Shown piece after piece: positions 44,740 to 55,115 of a stretch of DNA of 64,000 nucleotides. The DNA is from Flavobacterium cucumis. GTDB lineage: Bacteria > Bacteroidota > Bacteroidia > Flavobacteriales > Flavobacteriaceae. The stretch is from contig NZ_FRYK01000002.1 of assembly GCF_900148835.1 (NCBI RefSeq), positions 372,001 to 436,000 of the forward strand. The letters are read 5' to 3'. How positions within the stretch are numbered: position 1 is the first letter of the stretch; the number at the start of each line of letters is the position of its first letter. The position numbers and the translations under genes were made by a program. Below the pieces are notes generated by a model. That model searched no databases and had not been told where the DNA came from. It saw nothing but the letters and a program-made list of their open reading frames with translations.

Positions 44740-46857
44740 ATGAAAATTCAGATAATACAACAACTTAAAATGAAATATACTGCTCGTTTAAAATGCGTTG
44801 TAATTTTATTTTTATTAGTGCCTATTTTTACTTTTAGTCAAGTATCGCAACTAGAAACCCAACTAAAAACAGCAGCTCATGATTCAATACGCTGTGAAAT
44901 TTTGAATGATTTCATTCAAGAATCCGATGATAATACAATCCAGCTATACTACAATCAGCAGTTAGAGAAATTAGTCCAAAAAAATCTCAATCAAACTAAA
45001 GTCGGATCACCCGAACATAAAAAATTCTTGTTCTACAAAGCAGAAATACTTCTTAATTATGCCGACTATTATCAAAGCTTAAGTCCTCCTAATGATAGCA
45101 TTACTTTACTTTACAATAAAAAATATTTAGCCGTTCAAAAACAGCTGAATAATGAGAAAGGTATTGCGGATGGATATCTAAACATGGCAGCAACACATCA
45201 TTATCTCAATAATTTTGAAGAGGCCCTTTATAATTATAAGCAAGCATTAAAGTTTTTTAAAAAATTTAAAGATCGTAAAAGTGAAGCCCGTTGTCTTAAC
45301 AATATTGGATTGGTTTATGAAAGCCAAGGAAAATATCCTGAAGCTTTGAAATATTATTATAATTCTTTAAGCGTAAAAGAAAAACTAAAAGACAAAAAAG
45401 GAATTGCCAACGCCTATTCTAATATAGCAACTGTATTTTGGCAACAGGAAAAACTTGATGATGCCCTGATAAAATACAAAACTGCTTTGAACTATTTTAA
45501 AGAAGCAAATGATACATTGGGAATTGCTGATGTACATACAAATATAGGCATCCTATACATTGACCAAAAAAAATACCAATCGGCCATTGAGTACCATACT
45601 AAAGCGCTTCAAATTTATGAAAAAGAGCAAAACTTAAGCGGTATGGGAACAGCTTATGGAAATCTGGCCAGTGCTTATCTCTACCAAGGGAATGCCAAAA
45701 AAGCAAAAGAAATTTATTTGAAAGCCTTAACCATAAGAGAAAAACTGGGCAATAAAAAAGGAATTGCTTATTCTTATTTAGGATTAGGAATGTCCGAACT
45801 CCAACTTAAAAATCCAACGGCTTCCAAAAAATACCTACAACAAACTTTAGCTTTATCAAAAAAATTAGGCGTAAGAACACTTATCAAAAGTAGTTACAAT
45901 AATTTAGCCAAAGCGGATAGTGCATTATTTAATTATAAAGAAGCCTACGAACATTATAAATTGTTCATAAGCTACCGTGACAGTATCAATAATGAAGAAA
46001 ACGAGAAGAAAAGTTTGCAAACGGTAATGCAACATGAATATGAAAAGAAAGCAACACTTTTAAAACAACAAAATGAAAAAGAAAAGGCGCAACAAAAAAG
46101 CAGGTATATCATCCTAATTTCCTCATTACTATTTGTTGCTACGTTTTCTTTGATTTGGTTTTTATTTTATAAAAAAAAGCAAGCCTCTCAAAAAATATTA
46201 AGAGAAACCTTCTTGAAGCTTGAAATTGCTGAGCAAGAAAGACGCCGTATTTCAGCAGATCTTCACGATGATTTAGGTGCTGGCATCTCAACCATTAGCT
46301 TATTAGGAAACCGAATAAAAAGTCAAGATGATATTGAAAAAATCAAAGCCGATGCTGATACCATTATCAAAAGTACCAAAAAAGTAAGTGAAAAGTTAAC
46401 AGAGGTAATTTGGGAACTAAATGCCGAACACAATAATCTTGAAAACCTTTTACTTTTTATTCAAAAACAAGGCAATATTCTTTTTAAAGAAACCCCAATC
46501 TCATTTAGTATGTTATTACCTATAGATATACCAAAAGTCTCTATTCCTAGTCACAACAGAAAACAAATGTATTTATCAGTAAAAGAATGCTTTCATAACG
46601 TAATAAAACATGCAGAAGCGACAAAAGTTAGTTGCAACGTTACATTTGATAAGGAATTAAAAATAAGCATTAAAGATGATGGAAAAGGATTTAACGTGGT
46701 AGAAAATCTTAAAAATGGTTTTGGTGAAGGCATAAATAACTTGAAGTATCGATTGGATGGTGTAAAAGGAAAAGTAACCTTTGAATCATCAGACATAGGA
46801 ACTACCGTAATTTTACAAGTCCCCCTAAACTTTGAAAATCAAAATGAAAAATTATAA
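44740..46857 (+). CDS. TPR-containing sensor histidine kinase (HisKA_3/NarX type)
   Basis: A 705-residue kinase. Signal peptide (about 18-35), then six or so periplasmic TPR units (about 130-400; ACLNNIGLVYESQGKYPEALKYYYNSL is typical in layout), a coiled coil, one membrane helix (about 463-481), the HisKA_3 dimerisation helix with H509 in ADLHDDLGAGIS, and a C-terminal HATPase (IKDDGKGFN, GEGINNLKYRLDGV). The ATG at 44770 is a possible alternative start. The response regulator follows 36 bases later and is its evident partner. Confidence 0.9.
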   Translation: MKIQIIQQLKMKYTARLKCVVILFLLVPIFTFSQVSQLETQLKTAAHDSIRCEILNDFIQESDDNTIQLYYNQQLEKLVQKNLNQTKVGSPEHKKFLFYKAEILLNYADYYQSLSPPNDSITLLYNKKYLAVQKQLNNEKGIADGYLNMAATHHYLNNFEEALYNYKQALKFFKKFKDRKSEARCLNNIGLVYESQGKYPEALKYYYNSLSVKEKLKDKKGIANAYSNIATVFWQQEKLDDALIKYKTALNYFKEANDTLGIADVHTNIGILYIDQKKYQSAIEYHTKALQIYEKEQNLSGMGTAYGNLASAYLYQGNAKKAKEIYLKALTIREKLGNKKGIAYSYLGLGMSELQLKNPTASKKYLQQTLALSKKLGVRTLIKSSYNNLAKADSALFNYKEAYEHYKLFISYRDSINNEENEKKSLQTVMQHEYEKKATLLKQQNEKEKAQQKSRYIILISSLLFVATFSLIWFLFYKKKQASQKILRETFLKLEIAEQERRRISADLHDDLGAGISTISLLGNRIKSQDDIEKIKADADTIIKSTKKVSEKLTEVIWELNAEHNNLENLLLFIQKQGNILFKETPISFSMLLPIDIPKVSIPSHNRKQMYLSVKECFHNVIKHAEATKVSCNVTFDKELKISIKDDGKGFNVVENLKNGFGEGINNLKYRLDGVKGKVTFESSDIGTTVILQVPLNFENQNEKL

Positions 46858-46893
46858 TACTATTATTTTTTAAAATCTAATTAACCTGTTCGG

Positions 46894-47526
46894 ATGAAAA
46901 AAATTGTAATATTAGAGGACGATACTTCATTTCGAGAAGTTATTGTCTCCGAAATTGATAAAAACCCTGAAATGGAATGTATTGGTTCTTTCTCAAAAAT
47001 TAAGGACCTTACCAAAAATCTCCCAGAATTATTCCCCGATTTATTTTGGTTAGATATTAGTCTACCTGACGGATTGATTACAAATCATATCGTTAAAATA
47101 AAACAATTATATCCCAATTCACTGTGCCTAATTTGTTCCATGCACGATGATGATGAAAAGGTTTTTGCAGCAATTAAATCGGGAGCCGACGGCTATATAT
47201 TAAAAAACAGTTCCTTAGAAACTATGATGACGGCATTAGACGAACTCTTTGCAGGCGGATCACCAATGAGTCCATTCATTGCCAGAAAAGTAATCAACTA
47301 CATGCAGGATGATGTCACAGAAAAAGCAATGCTATTAAATTTAACCAAGAGAGAACAAGAAATTCTTTCCAATTTAGCCTTAGGATTTCAGTACAAAGAA
47401 GTAGCTGAACAATTAAGCGTAAGTTTAGAAACAATAAAAAAACACGTACAAAACATCTACAAAAAACTGCACGTACAAAACCGAACAGAAGCAATAAATA
47501 AATTTAACAAATTGAATTTATTGTAA
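46894..47526 (+). CDS. NarL/LuxR-family response regulator
   Basis: A 210-residue regulator. The receiver domain has ILEDD (D9, D10), phosphoacceptor D54 in FWLDISLPDG, and K109 in YILKNSS. The C-terminal LuxR HTH (about 145-205) reads LTKREQEILSNLALGFQYKEVAEQLSVSLETIKKHVQNIYKKL. Partner of the preceding TPR kinase. Targets are unknown; the adjacent secreted operon is a reasonable guess. Repeat block R4 follows. Confidence 0.92.
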   Translation: MKKIVILEDDTSFREVIVSEIDKNPEMECIGSFSKIKDLTKNLPELFPDLFWLDISLPDGLITNHIVKIKQLYPNSLCLICSMHDDDEKVFAAIKSGADGYILKNSSLETMMTALDELFAGGSPMSPFIARKVINYMQDDVTEKAMLLNLTKREQEILSNLALGFQYKEVAEQLSVSLETIKKHVQNIYKKLHVQNRTEAINKFNKLNLL

Positions 47527-47671
47527 ATCAACAAAGACAGTCAATAAAACAAATTGAAATTATGTTCAGTATCACTGATAATTTCACGTGTAATAACTTA
47601 AAACATAGGAGTCATAAAAGACCGTGTCAACACAACATAACATTAATCAAAGTATACAAAGGATTATAAAA

Positions 47672-48052
47672 ATTACTCAAATTCCCTTAATCCGTGTTCC
47701 AAAAAAACTTGAAACCTGAAACTTGAAACCTAAAACCAAACAAAGATTTTTTAAATTACTCCCATTTCTAAAATCTGTGTTCCAAAAAATCCGCCACCAT
47801 CCGCCTTCGCTTTAGCGAACCCTATTTAACCACAAAGCTAAAGAAAGAAAAATCTACGACCATGCTTCATCAGCGCTCCAAATTTTAACCATTCCTCCCC
47901 AATTAAAACTCTAAAATTTCTATAATTTCTCCAATCCGTGTTCCTAAAAAACTGAAACCAAGCAAAGATTTTTCTAATTTCTAAAATCTGTGTTCCTAAA
48001 AAATCCGTCATGATCTGCCATCGCTTTAGCGAACCCTATTTAACCACAAAGC
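47672..48052 (+). repeat. Dispersed repeat block R4
   Basis: The gene-free region 47527-48148 between converging genes holds the same words as R1-R3: AAACTTGAAACCTGAAACTTG, CATCCGCCTTCGCTTTAGCG and CGCTTTAGCGAACCCTATTTAACCACAAAG. Two CGCTTTAGCG words are present, in the same orientation as the other blocks. Confidence 0.85.
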
Positions 48053-48104
48053 AATGTCTTGTCCTGAACCTCTTTACAGAAAACAATAAGTTGCGTTCTG
48101 TATT

Positions 48105-48144
48105 TAAAAAGACAATGCCGGAACGGTATTTATTCCGGCATTGT
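48105..48144 (-). terminator. Terminator of the SusC-SusD-peptidase operon
   Basis: A perfect 12-bp stem, ACAATGCCGGAA/TTCCGGCATTGT with a 9-base loop; on the minus strand it is followed by CTTTTT. It lies 4 bases beyond the peptidase stop. Confidence 0.9.
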
Positions 48145-48148
48145 TGCT

Positions 48149-50710
48149 TTATTGTTTTAGGTGAACCTCAAACCATTTTTTAATTTCATGCGTAAGCAAT
48201 ACTTGATTTTCAGGTGAATTAATGGTGTGTCCTTCTTTTGGAAACAACAGCAATCTATTTTTCTTCTGCAAACGCCTTAAAGCCATATGAAGATAAATAC
48301 TTTGGTTCCAATCTACATTATAATCTTCCTTTCCAGTCCAAATCAAAACAGGGGTACTAATTTTAGTAACATTAGCAATGGGTGAATTATTTTTGTAACC
48401 TTCACTATTTTCAAAAGGATTGGATCCCATTCGCATCTGCTGCGATTCAAATCGCCAAGCTTGGGTTCGGTTCCAAGACCAATTCATCTGAACATACAGA
48501 TTATTTAAGTCCGTAACACCAGAACCCACTACAGCCGCTTTAAAAAGATCCGTTTGCGTAATAATCGACGCTACTTGATACCCGCCAAAGGAATGCCCAT
48601 ATAGACCAATGCGATTTTCATCCACTACCTTTCTTTTTAAAACTTCGTTCACAGCACTTACCACACAATCTTTTGCTGCTATTCCGGGATTCCCAACTTC
48701 ATACACTATGTCGGGTAATAACACAAAATAACCGTCATGAATATAATTGGCCACAGCAAAACCACCTCTGTTATAAAGGGTTGGATATTCATATTGATGC
48801 AAGCGATGGGACAATTTTTCATAAATGTAGGTAATCATGGGATACTTTTTAGCTTCATCATACCCTACAGGATAATACAAAACGCCTTGTAAGGAATCGC
48901 CACGGGTATTGACATAGTGAATTAATTCTGCCTTTCTTGATTCAAATCGATCATACTGCTTGTTGGACTGATAAATAACTTTTGAATTTTTATCTCTATT
49001 GGATTGCCACACAATCCTTGGTGGCACATTACAAGCTTCTTCTATCCAAATCATTTCCTGATTTTTTGCAGTAGTTTTGATTTTACTCGATTTTGAAGTG
49101 TTGTGATGCACTTTTTTTAATCCTTTTGTTTCGCTCCAAAAGTAATAGCCCCAGTTTTTATTTTTATCAAATGCCGATACGATTATGCCCTCCCTTTTAT
49201 CAAATGTATGCGTTAAGAATTCAATACTTCCGCGAAAGGATTGACTTACATACAAATCGTCTTCAACCCTAAATTTGGTTGCAGTTGCTCTTCCATTTGT
49301 TATTCTCGTTCGCTCTTTTCCATCGGGGGTTATTTTCCAAATGTCATATTCATCATAAATAAAAACATGTCGATTGTCTGATGACCATCCCGCACAACCA
49401 AAAGCATATTTTGGACCTGCTTCGTCTTGTTTGTAATTTTCTACGGTATAGGGTAACTTTTTCGTAATGTTAGTATGGGTTTTCTTGTGCATATCATATA
49501 CCCACCAATTCTGATCCCTATAGTAATGCAAGTAGCTCCCTTGTGATGATGCACCAAAGGTCTGTACTTTTTGAGATTGTTTTTTCAGTAACAATACCGT
49601 TTCATTTGTTTTTAAGTCGGTTAAGTAAAGATCAACTGGCCCCGAAAGTTCAAATTGGGGTTCATAAGCTATTGGGTTAAAGCTAATAATATAATTGCTA
49701 TCCGGACAAACTATGGTTCTTGGCCTATCATTTGTAGCCAATACACGAATTTTATTTTTTTGCGGCCACCAAACGGCTAATTTGTTTTGAGTCTCAAAAG
49801 CACCTTCTGTAATTTGTGACGGGTATTCAAGCGGCGAATCATATTCCCAAACCTCCATTTTCACCTCTTCCCTCTTGGCCTTCTCACGGGCATTCAAGTA
49901 AAAAAATACTTTGTCTTCATGGGGTTCCAACAGCATGCCTTTTTGACCAAAAGGCTTTACAATACTTTTATCTCGTAATTCCGGAAAATCATCGGTATTT
50001 AGGGTGTACAGCTTTTGGGTTGCTATATCGTAATACCCAATAGCATGATTTTGATTGGCTGTAGCAACGGTTTCTTGATTTTCAAAAAAAGCCACTCCTT
50101 TATCTTGATTCCAAATTACATTTTTAAAACCCAATGAATTGTGCGCAATGATTATCGCAACCAAAGGATTATCGGTAGTGAAAAGCACTACCGATGTATC
50201 CTTGACCACCACGATATCCCCCTTAGAACTAAACTCAAATGCTTTAACATTGGAAAGATATTGGCGCTTTTTGGTTTTTACTTGTTGTAAAAGCAAAGTG
50301 TCTGTATGGGTTAGGATGCCAATGCGATTACCACTGGCGTCTAACTGATATTTCTTTACCTTTTTAAATTCGTCTTTCGTTTCCTTTTCAAGATCGAAAA
50401 GTACTACCTCATCCCTATCATTCTGACAGCTAAACCAGTTGGAATCGAAGCTAAATTGACCATTGAAATACTGCGGAAAAATAAACTGCTTATCGCCTTT
50501 ACTTGCTCTTAGCACCAATGTGTCATTCGCATTCTCATACTGCAATTTGAAAGCAATCCAATTCCCATTTGGAGCCATACTTTCATCCTCGAGTGTATGC
50601 CATAGTTTGTAATCCTGCTCCCTAAGTACCTTTTTTGTACTTTGTCCAAACACCATTTGACAGCCCAAAACCAAAATGAAAACGATACTTTGTATGGCAA
50701 AATTTCTCAT
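48149..50710 (-). CDS. S9-family (prolyl oligopeptidase-type) serine peptidase
   Basis: An 853-residue exported peptidase. Signal peptide (1-22), a long beta-propeller part (about 30-560), then the alpha/beta-hydrolase domain with nucleophile S707 in GLYGHSFGGYQ, an Asp in WTGKEDYNVD (near 795) and His in FPKEGHTINSP (near 830). These enzymes cut short peptides, often from dipeptides upward. Its ATG directly abuts the SusD stop, so it acts with that uptake pair, probably in the periplasm. Family and triad are clear. Confidence 0.9.
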   Translation of the reverse strand: MRNFAIQSIVFILVLGCQMVFGQSTKKVLREQDYKLWHTLEDESMAPNGNWIAFKLQYENANDTLVLRASKGDKQFIFPQYFNGQFSFDSNWFSCQNDRDEVVLFDLEKETKDEFKKVKKYQLDASGNRIGILTHTDTLLLQQVKTKKRQYLSNVKAFEFSSKGDIVVVKDTSVVLFTTDNPLVAIIIAHNSLGFKNVIWNQDKGVAFFENQETVATANQNHAIGYYDIATQKLYTLNTDDFPELRDKSIVKPFGQKGMLLEPHEDKVFFYLNAREKAKREEVKMEVWEYDSPLEYPSQITEGAFETQNKLAVWWPQKNKIRVLATNDRPRTIVCPDSNYIISFNPIAYEPQFELSGPVDLYLTDLKTNETVLLLKKQSQKVQTFGASSQGSYLHYYRDQNWWVYDMHKKTHTNITKKLPYTVENYKQDEAGPKYAFGCAGWSSDNRHVFIYDEYDIWKITPDGKERTRITNGRATATKFRVEDDLYVSQSFRGSIEFLTHTFDKREGIIVSAFDKNKNWGYYFWSETKGLKKVHHNTSKSSKIKTTAKNQEMIWIEEACNVPPRIVWQSNRDKNSKVIYQSNKQYDRFESRKAELIHYVNTRGDSLQGVLYYPVGYDEAKKYPMITYIYEKLSHRLHQYEYPTLYNRGGFAVANYIHDGYFVLLPDIVYEVGNPGIAAKDCVVSAVNEVLKRKVVDENRIGLYGHSFGGYQVASIITQTDLFKAAVVGSGVTDLNNLYVQMNWSWNRTQAWRFESQQMRMGSNPFENSEGYKNNSPIANVTKISTPVLIWTGKEDYNVDWNQSIYLHMALRRLQKKNRLLLFPKEGHTINSPENQVLLTHEIKKWFEVHLKQ

Positions 50711-52087
50711 TTAGTATCCTGTATTTTGGGGTAATAGATTGGAATTCAAAAGGAGCTCAGCTTCTGGAAGTGGAAAAACAATATGGGTGTTTTGCCAGTT
50801 GGGTTTGATAGGACTTAATACCGCTGCTGCATTTCCTGTTCGCTTTAAATCCAACCAACGATGTCCTTGCTCAGTGAACAACTCCATTTTTCTTTCTTGC
50901 AATACAGCCGCTAGAATTTGCGCTTTTGTTACAGCGATACTATTTGCAAGTCCTGCTCGATTTCTCACTTTATTAAGATCTTCCAATGCCGCAGTCGTAT
51001 TATCCTGTTCTGCTCTTGCCTCAGCGCGAATCAAATACAACTCTGCCAAACGAAACAAAATTGTATACTCTTGTGAGGTACCCGTATTTAAAGTTTTCTT
51101 GTATTTGTAAGCATGATACCAAGATTGACTCCCATTTGTTATCGTTCTTGTCCAATTGGTCCTTCTCGTATCATTAAGTTCAAATTCATTGATTAAATCT
51201 TGTGATAAAGCTGGCCTTGTAGGCGGACCTATTGAGAAAACAAATGTTCTTGCATCTTTGGTATTTAATCCTGCAATTCCAGGGTGCAAAGCCCATATAA
51301 TGCCAGGATTCTCTTTTAAAAATACGTTTGCCACATTCAATTCCCAAGTATAAACGCCACTATTTAGTACGGCTGTTGCCGCTGATTCAGCTTGTTCCCA
51401 ATTGCCCAAATACAAATGCTGACGCGCCAACATAGCTTTTGCTACGTATTTATTGGCTCTAACGCGCTCTGATGATGGATAATTTAAAGGCAACAAAGCT
51501 ATTGCATCTTCTAAATCTTGTACAATATTTTGATTAACCTCAGCAATACTGTTCTTAGATACTGTTGCATTTTGTAAATAGTTTGTAGTGGTAATGTAGG
51601 GAATTTCTCCAAAGCAATTGGTCAAGTAAAAATGAATGTAGGCTCTTAAAAATAGGGCTTCCCCCTTAAGCTTCTCCTTGTCTTCTTCTGCAATAGCACT
51701 TGTGTTATCCAATCCTTCTATAATCGAATTAAGAGCATACAATTGGCTGTAACTCGTATTCCAAAGGGTAGCCAGAAAAGAATTACTAGGTACTAACGTG
51801 TGATTATTAAAACTTTGAAAAGAAGTATTGCTTCCATAAAAGGTGAGTTCGTCGGCATAATTTCCCAACAAATGGGAAAGGCCAAAGGCTGTGCCCGTTA
51901 CCATGCCTTCTTCACGAAGTCGGGCGTAGGCATTCACCAGTGCTGCATTTGCCGTATTGACATCTTCAAAAACCGCAGGCCCTGTAAGTTGCGATTGGGG
52001 CACCTCAATTTCAGTAAAACTTTCACAACTCGTTACTACCATTAGTAAAAGGAATACAAAACAGTACAGTTTAAATAATGTTTTCAT
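50711..52087 (-). CDS. SusD/RagB-family nutrient-binding lipoprotein
   Basis: A 458-residue surface lipoprotein. Lipobox VVTSC-ESF with an acidic tail, then helices with the SusD layout: FLRAYIHFYLTNCFGEIPYITT (about 130-150), and the RagB C-terminal part LYLIRAEARAEQDN, DLNKVRNRAGL and LQERKMELFTEQGHRWLDLKRTG. The longer frame adds 14 codons before the signal peptide, so the ATG at 52087 was used. It lies 19 bases after the SusC gene. With the S9 peptidase downstream, a peptide ligand is likely. Confidence 0.92.
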   Translation of the reverse strand: MKTLFKLYCFVFLLLMVVTSCESFTEIEVPQSQLTGPAVFEDVNTANAALVNAYARLREEGMVTGTAFGLSHLLGNYADELTFYGSNTSFQSFNNHTLVPSNSFLATLWNTSYSQLYALNSIIEGLDNTSAIAEEDKEKLKGEALFLRAYIHFYLTNCFGEIPYITTTNYLQNATVSKNSIAEVNQNIVQDLEDAIALLPLNYPSSERVRANKYVAKAMLARQHLYLGNWEQAESAATAVLNSGVYTWELNVANVFLKENPGIIWALHPGIAGLNTKDARTFVFSIGPPTRPALSQDLINEFELNDTRRTNWTRTITNGSQSWYHAYKYKKTLNTGTSQEYTILFRLAELYLIRAEARAEQDNTTAALEDLNKVRNRAGLANSIAVTKAQILAAVLQERKMELFTEQGHRWLDLKRTGNAAAVLSPIKPNWQNTHIVFPLPEAELLLNSNLLPQNTGY

Positions 52088-52106
52088 ATTTTTATTTTTT
52101 TTAAGA

Positions 52107-55100
52107 TTATAAATTGAATTGGATACCAAGCGTCCATTGTTTTAATGGAGGGAGAAATCCTGAGGTTTGATTTTCAGGGTCGGCACCGCGATATTGGGTA
52201 AAAGTCAAAAGGTTTTGTCCTTGCAAATAAATACGACCCGAAAAAGAACCAGAACCTATTTTAGGTAAATTGTAGGACAAGCTAACGCTTTTTAGTCGCA
52301 CAAATGAAGCATCACTAAGAATGCCATTACTATCCCTATAATAAGAAAAAGCTTGCACTGCTGCTGGATTAGCACCCGATGTGTAAAGTTGCGATACCGC
52401 ACCAGCACCATTAGTTGCCCAATTGTTGACCACCTCAGAAGGTTGATTGGAAAAACTACCCGGCGCAGAAAAGAAATACCCAAAATTTCGTCCTTCTTGT
52501 TTCACAAATTGAAAAAGAAAATCCAATTCCCACTTTTTATAGCTTAGCTGATTGCCCAGACCACCAAACCACTCTGGATTCAAATTACCAACCACTTGAC
52601 GGTCATTTGGTGCTGATAGTTGACCATCGTTATCGTAATCTTGAAATTGGTAAACGCCACTCCCTGCATCAATTCCGGTAAGGTTGTAAAGCTTTATAAT
52701 GTTTAATGGCTGTCCTACAACTAATGTATTGGCATAGGTGGAACCTGCTAAATTTTTAAAGGCTATTAATTCGTTTTTGGGTTGTGTAAAGTTGAAGGTA
52801 GTTGTCCATTTGAAATTATTCTTACTAATGTTTACGGTTCTTACGTCAATTTCAATTCCCGTATTTTGCACAGTGGCATCAAAATTTGCTTGTATGGAAG
52901 GGAAACCCGTTGTGCCAGGAAGTGGCACGCCTACCAACTGATTGTCGGAACGATTTGAAAAATAGGCAGTGGTTACAAAAATACGATCCTGCCAAAGCCC
53001 TAGTTCTAATGCTAACTCCATTTTTTTATTGGTTTCCCAACCAAAATTTGGATTAAACAAGCGTGTGGGTTGTAGTCCTATTATTCCCTGATAATTATTC
53101 GCAGTAATGCTATACGTATCTAAAAATTGATAGTCTCCTATTTGGTCATTACCCGTAGTTCCTATACTGCCTCTTAGTTTTCCAAAACTGATAACAGGAA
53201 CATGATTTTTTATAAAATTTTCATTTGAAAACACCCACGCAGCTCCAATGGCTCCAAAATTGGCAAAGCGATTTCCAGGACCAAAACGACTGGAACCATC
53301 TCGTCTTCCGGTTAGGTTTAAAAGGTACTTTTCGTCCCAATTCAAATTCAACCTCCCAAAAAACGCATGGTATTTATAAAGGATTTCATCGTGATTTAGC
53401 ACTTCTCGGTTGCTAGCAGCGGCTAAAGTATTGATTAGCGCATTACTGGTAAACCCAGAACCCGATTGCACCAATTGCTGCGCCAAGTCTTTTTGAAAGG
53501 TAGTACCCATTAAGGCATCGATTTTCAAAGCACTCCATTGGTTGCTCCAATGAAGCTGCGGTTCTATAATCCAAGATTGACGGTTACTGTTGTTTAGGTA
53601 TAAAGTAGCCCTATCATTTGTTATTACATCAAACGGATTATACGCGGTGGTTGGGATAGTTCTGCGTTCCATGATGCGCGTATCGGTATACCCGAGATTG
53701 GATTTCAACTCCAATGTAGGCAACAATTTGTATCCCAATTGAAGATTTGAAAGCAACGTATTGGTATTGGATCGATAAGTAGCATTTAAAAACCCAAGAG
53801 GATTGTCAAAAGTACCGTTCTCCCAATTCAAGCTCCCATCTTCCTGATACAAGGCGGGAGCATTAGGGGCTAATGTATAGGCAAATCGCGTAAGATCTAC
53901 TCCTGGCAAGGTGTTTTTATCAGCACTGTAATTGGCACTAAACTGCAAATTGAATTTAGCATCGTCTGATAGGTGATTGATATTGGTGTTTATAACCCCT
54001 CGCTTGTAATCGTTCTCTCCAGGAAATACTGTGGTTTCATTCCTTAACGTTCCACCAATAAGATATTGGGTTTGACCACTACCGCCTGATAAAGTACCTT
54101 GCAAATTGTTAATGATTGCAGTGCCCCCAATAAGTTCTTTTTGCCAATCGGTATAACGGTTGCTATCCCAAGTACCGTTACTATCATAAGCATCAACAGG
54201 CAAGGTACTAATACCATCATTAGCAAATGCTTGTTGCCGCATCGCTACATATGCATTGGTGTTTAGCAAATCCAGTTTTCGGGTGATCGTTCCTACGGTT
54301 GTAAAGGCTTGTCCTGTAAATTGTGTCTTTCCTTGTTTTCCTTTTTTGGTGGTAATTAAGACCACACCATTGGCGCCTCTCGAACCATAAATAGCGGTAG
54401 CATCGGCATCTTTTAATACTTCGATGCTTTCAATGTCTGCTGGATTGATGGTGTTCAACGGATTGTTGGTATTGGGTAATATTCCAGAGATTAAAGTAGT
54501 ATTGCCCAGCGTTTGCGAAGCATAAGGCATACCGTTCACAATATACAAGGGCTCGTTACCTTCGGCTCGTATACTATTGGTTCCTCTGATTCTAATATTG
54601 AAACCTCCTCCTGCGGTTCCCGATTCTTGTGTGATGTACACCCCCGTCATTCTTCCTTGCATCGCCGCAAGCGGATTGGCCACAGGTTGTTGGGCTATTT
54701 CTTTGGCTTTTACTTTGGCGATACTTCCAGTGCGTTCTTTTTCTTTTACGTTATAATATCCAGCGTTTATGGTGATTTCTTTGAGTGTTGTAGTAGCTTC
54801 TTGTAGTTTTACCTGTATGGGATTTGTAGAAGTAAGGAGCACTTCCTGAGTTTGATAACCAATGAAGGAAAAAACCAGGACATCGTTTACTTGGGCTTGG
54901 ATTTGAAAATTGCCACTAAAATCGGTTAAAGCACCCGCTTTAGCACCTTTAATGGTGATAGTTACTCCTGCTAAAGGTCCTAAATGGTCGGATACCGTGC
55001 CTTTAATACTGTTGTTTTGTGCTTGTGTAGTCATGGTGGTTAACACCAGTAAAGCGATGATGAGATTGGGCATAAGTTGGGTTGCCCAATACCTAAAGAA

Positions 55101-55115
55101 TGCATTTTTATTCAT
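52107..55115 (-). CDS. SusC/RagA-family TonB-linked outer-membrane transporter
   Basis: A 1002-residue receptor. Signal peptide (to about 32, TTQAQN), CarboxypepD_reg-like domain (GTVSDHLGPLAGVTI...VFSFIGYQTQEV), plug domain (NPLAAMQGRMTGVYI...RIRGTNSIRAEGNEPLYIVNGM and IESIEVLKDADATAIYGSRGANGVVLI), and a barrel with the SusC hallmark RLKSVSLSYNLP and C-terminal Leu. It imports a ligand with SusD using TonB energy. No ECF sigma/anti-sigma pair is adjacent. Confidence 0.95.
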   Translation of the reverse strand: MNKNAFFRYWATQLMPNLIIALLVLTTMTTQAQNNSIKGTVSDHLGPLAGVTITIKGAKAGALTDFSGNFQIQAQVNDVLVFSFIGYQTQEVLLTSTNPIQVKLQEATTTLKEITINAGYYNVKEKERTGSIAKVKAKEIAQQPVANPLAAMQGRMTGVYITQESGTAGGGFNIRIRGTNSIRAEGNEPLYIVNGMPYASQTLGNTTLISGILPNTNNPLNTINPADIESIEVLKDADATAIYGSRGANGVVLITTKKGKQGKTQFTGQAFTTVGTITRKLDLLNTNAYVAMRQQAFANDGISTLPVDAYDSNGTWDSNRYTDWQKELIGGTAIINNLQGTLSGGSGQTQYLIGGTLRNETTVFPGENDYKRGVINTNINHLSDDAKFNLQFSANYSADKNTLPGVDLTRFAYTLAPNAPALYQEDGSLNWENGTFDNPLGFLNATYRSNTNTLLSNLQLGYKLLPTLELKSNLGYTDTRIMERRTIPTTAYNPFDVITNDRATLYLNNSNRQSWIIEPQLHWSNQWSALKIDALMGTTFQKDLAQQLVQSGSGFTSNALINTLAAASNREVLNHDEILYKYHAFFGRLNLNWDEKYLLNLTGRRDGSSRFGPGNRFANFGAIGAAWVFSNENFIKNHVPVISFGKLRGSIGTTGNDQIGDYQFLDTYSITANNYQGIIGLQPTRLFNPNFGWETNKKMELALELGLWQDRIFVTTAYFSNRSDNQLVGVPLPGTTGFPSIQANFDATVQNTGIEIDVRTVNISKNNFKWTTTFNFTQPKNELIAFKNLAGSTYANTLVVGQPLNIIKLYNLTGIDAGSGVYQFQDYDNDGQLSAPNDRQVVGNLNPEWFGGLGNQLSYKKWELDFLFQFVKQEGRNFGYFFSAPGSFSNQPSEVVNNWATNGAGAVSQLYTSGANPAAVQAFSYYRDSNGILSDASFVRLKSVSLSYNLPKIGSGSFSGRIYLQGQNLLTFTQYRGADPENQTSGFLPPLKQWTLGIQFNL

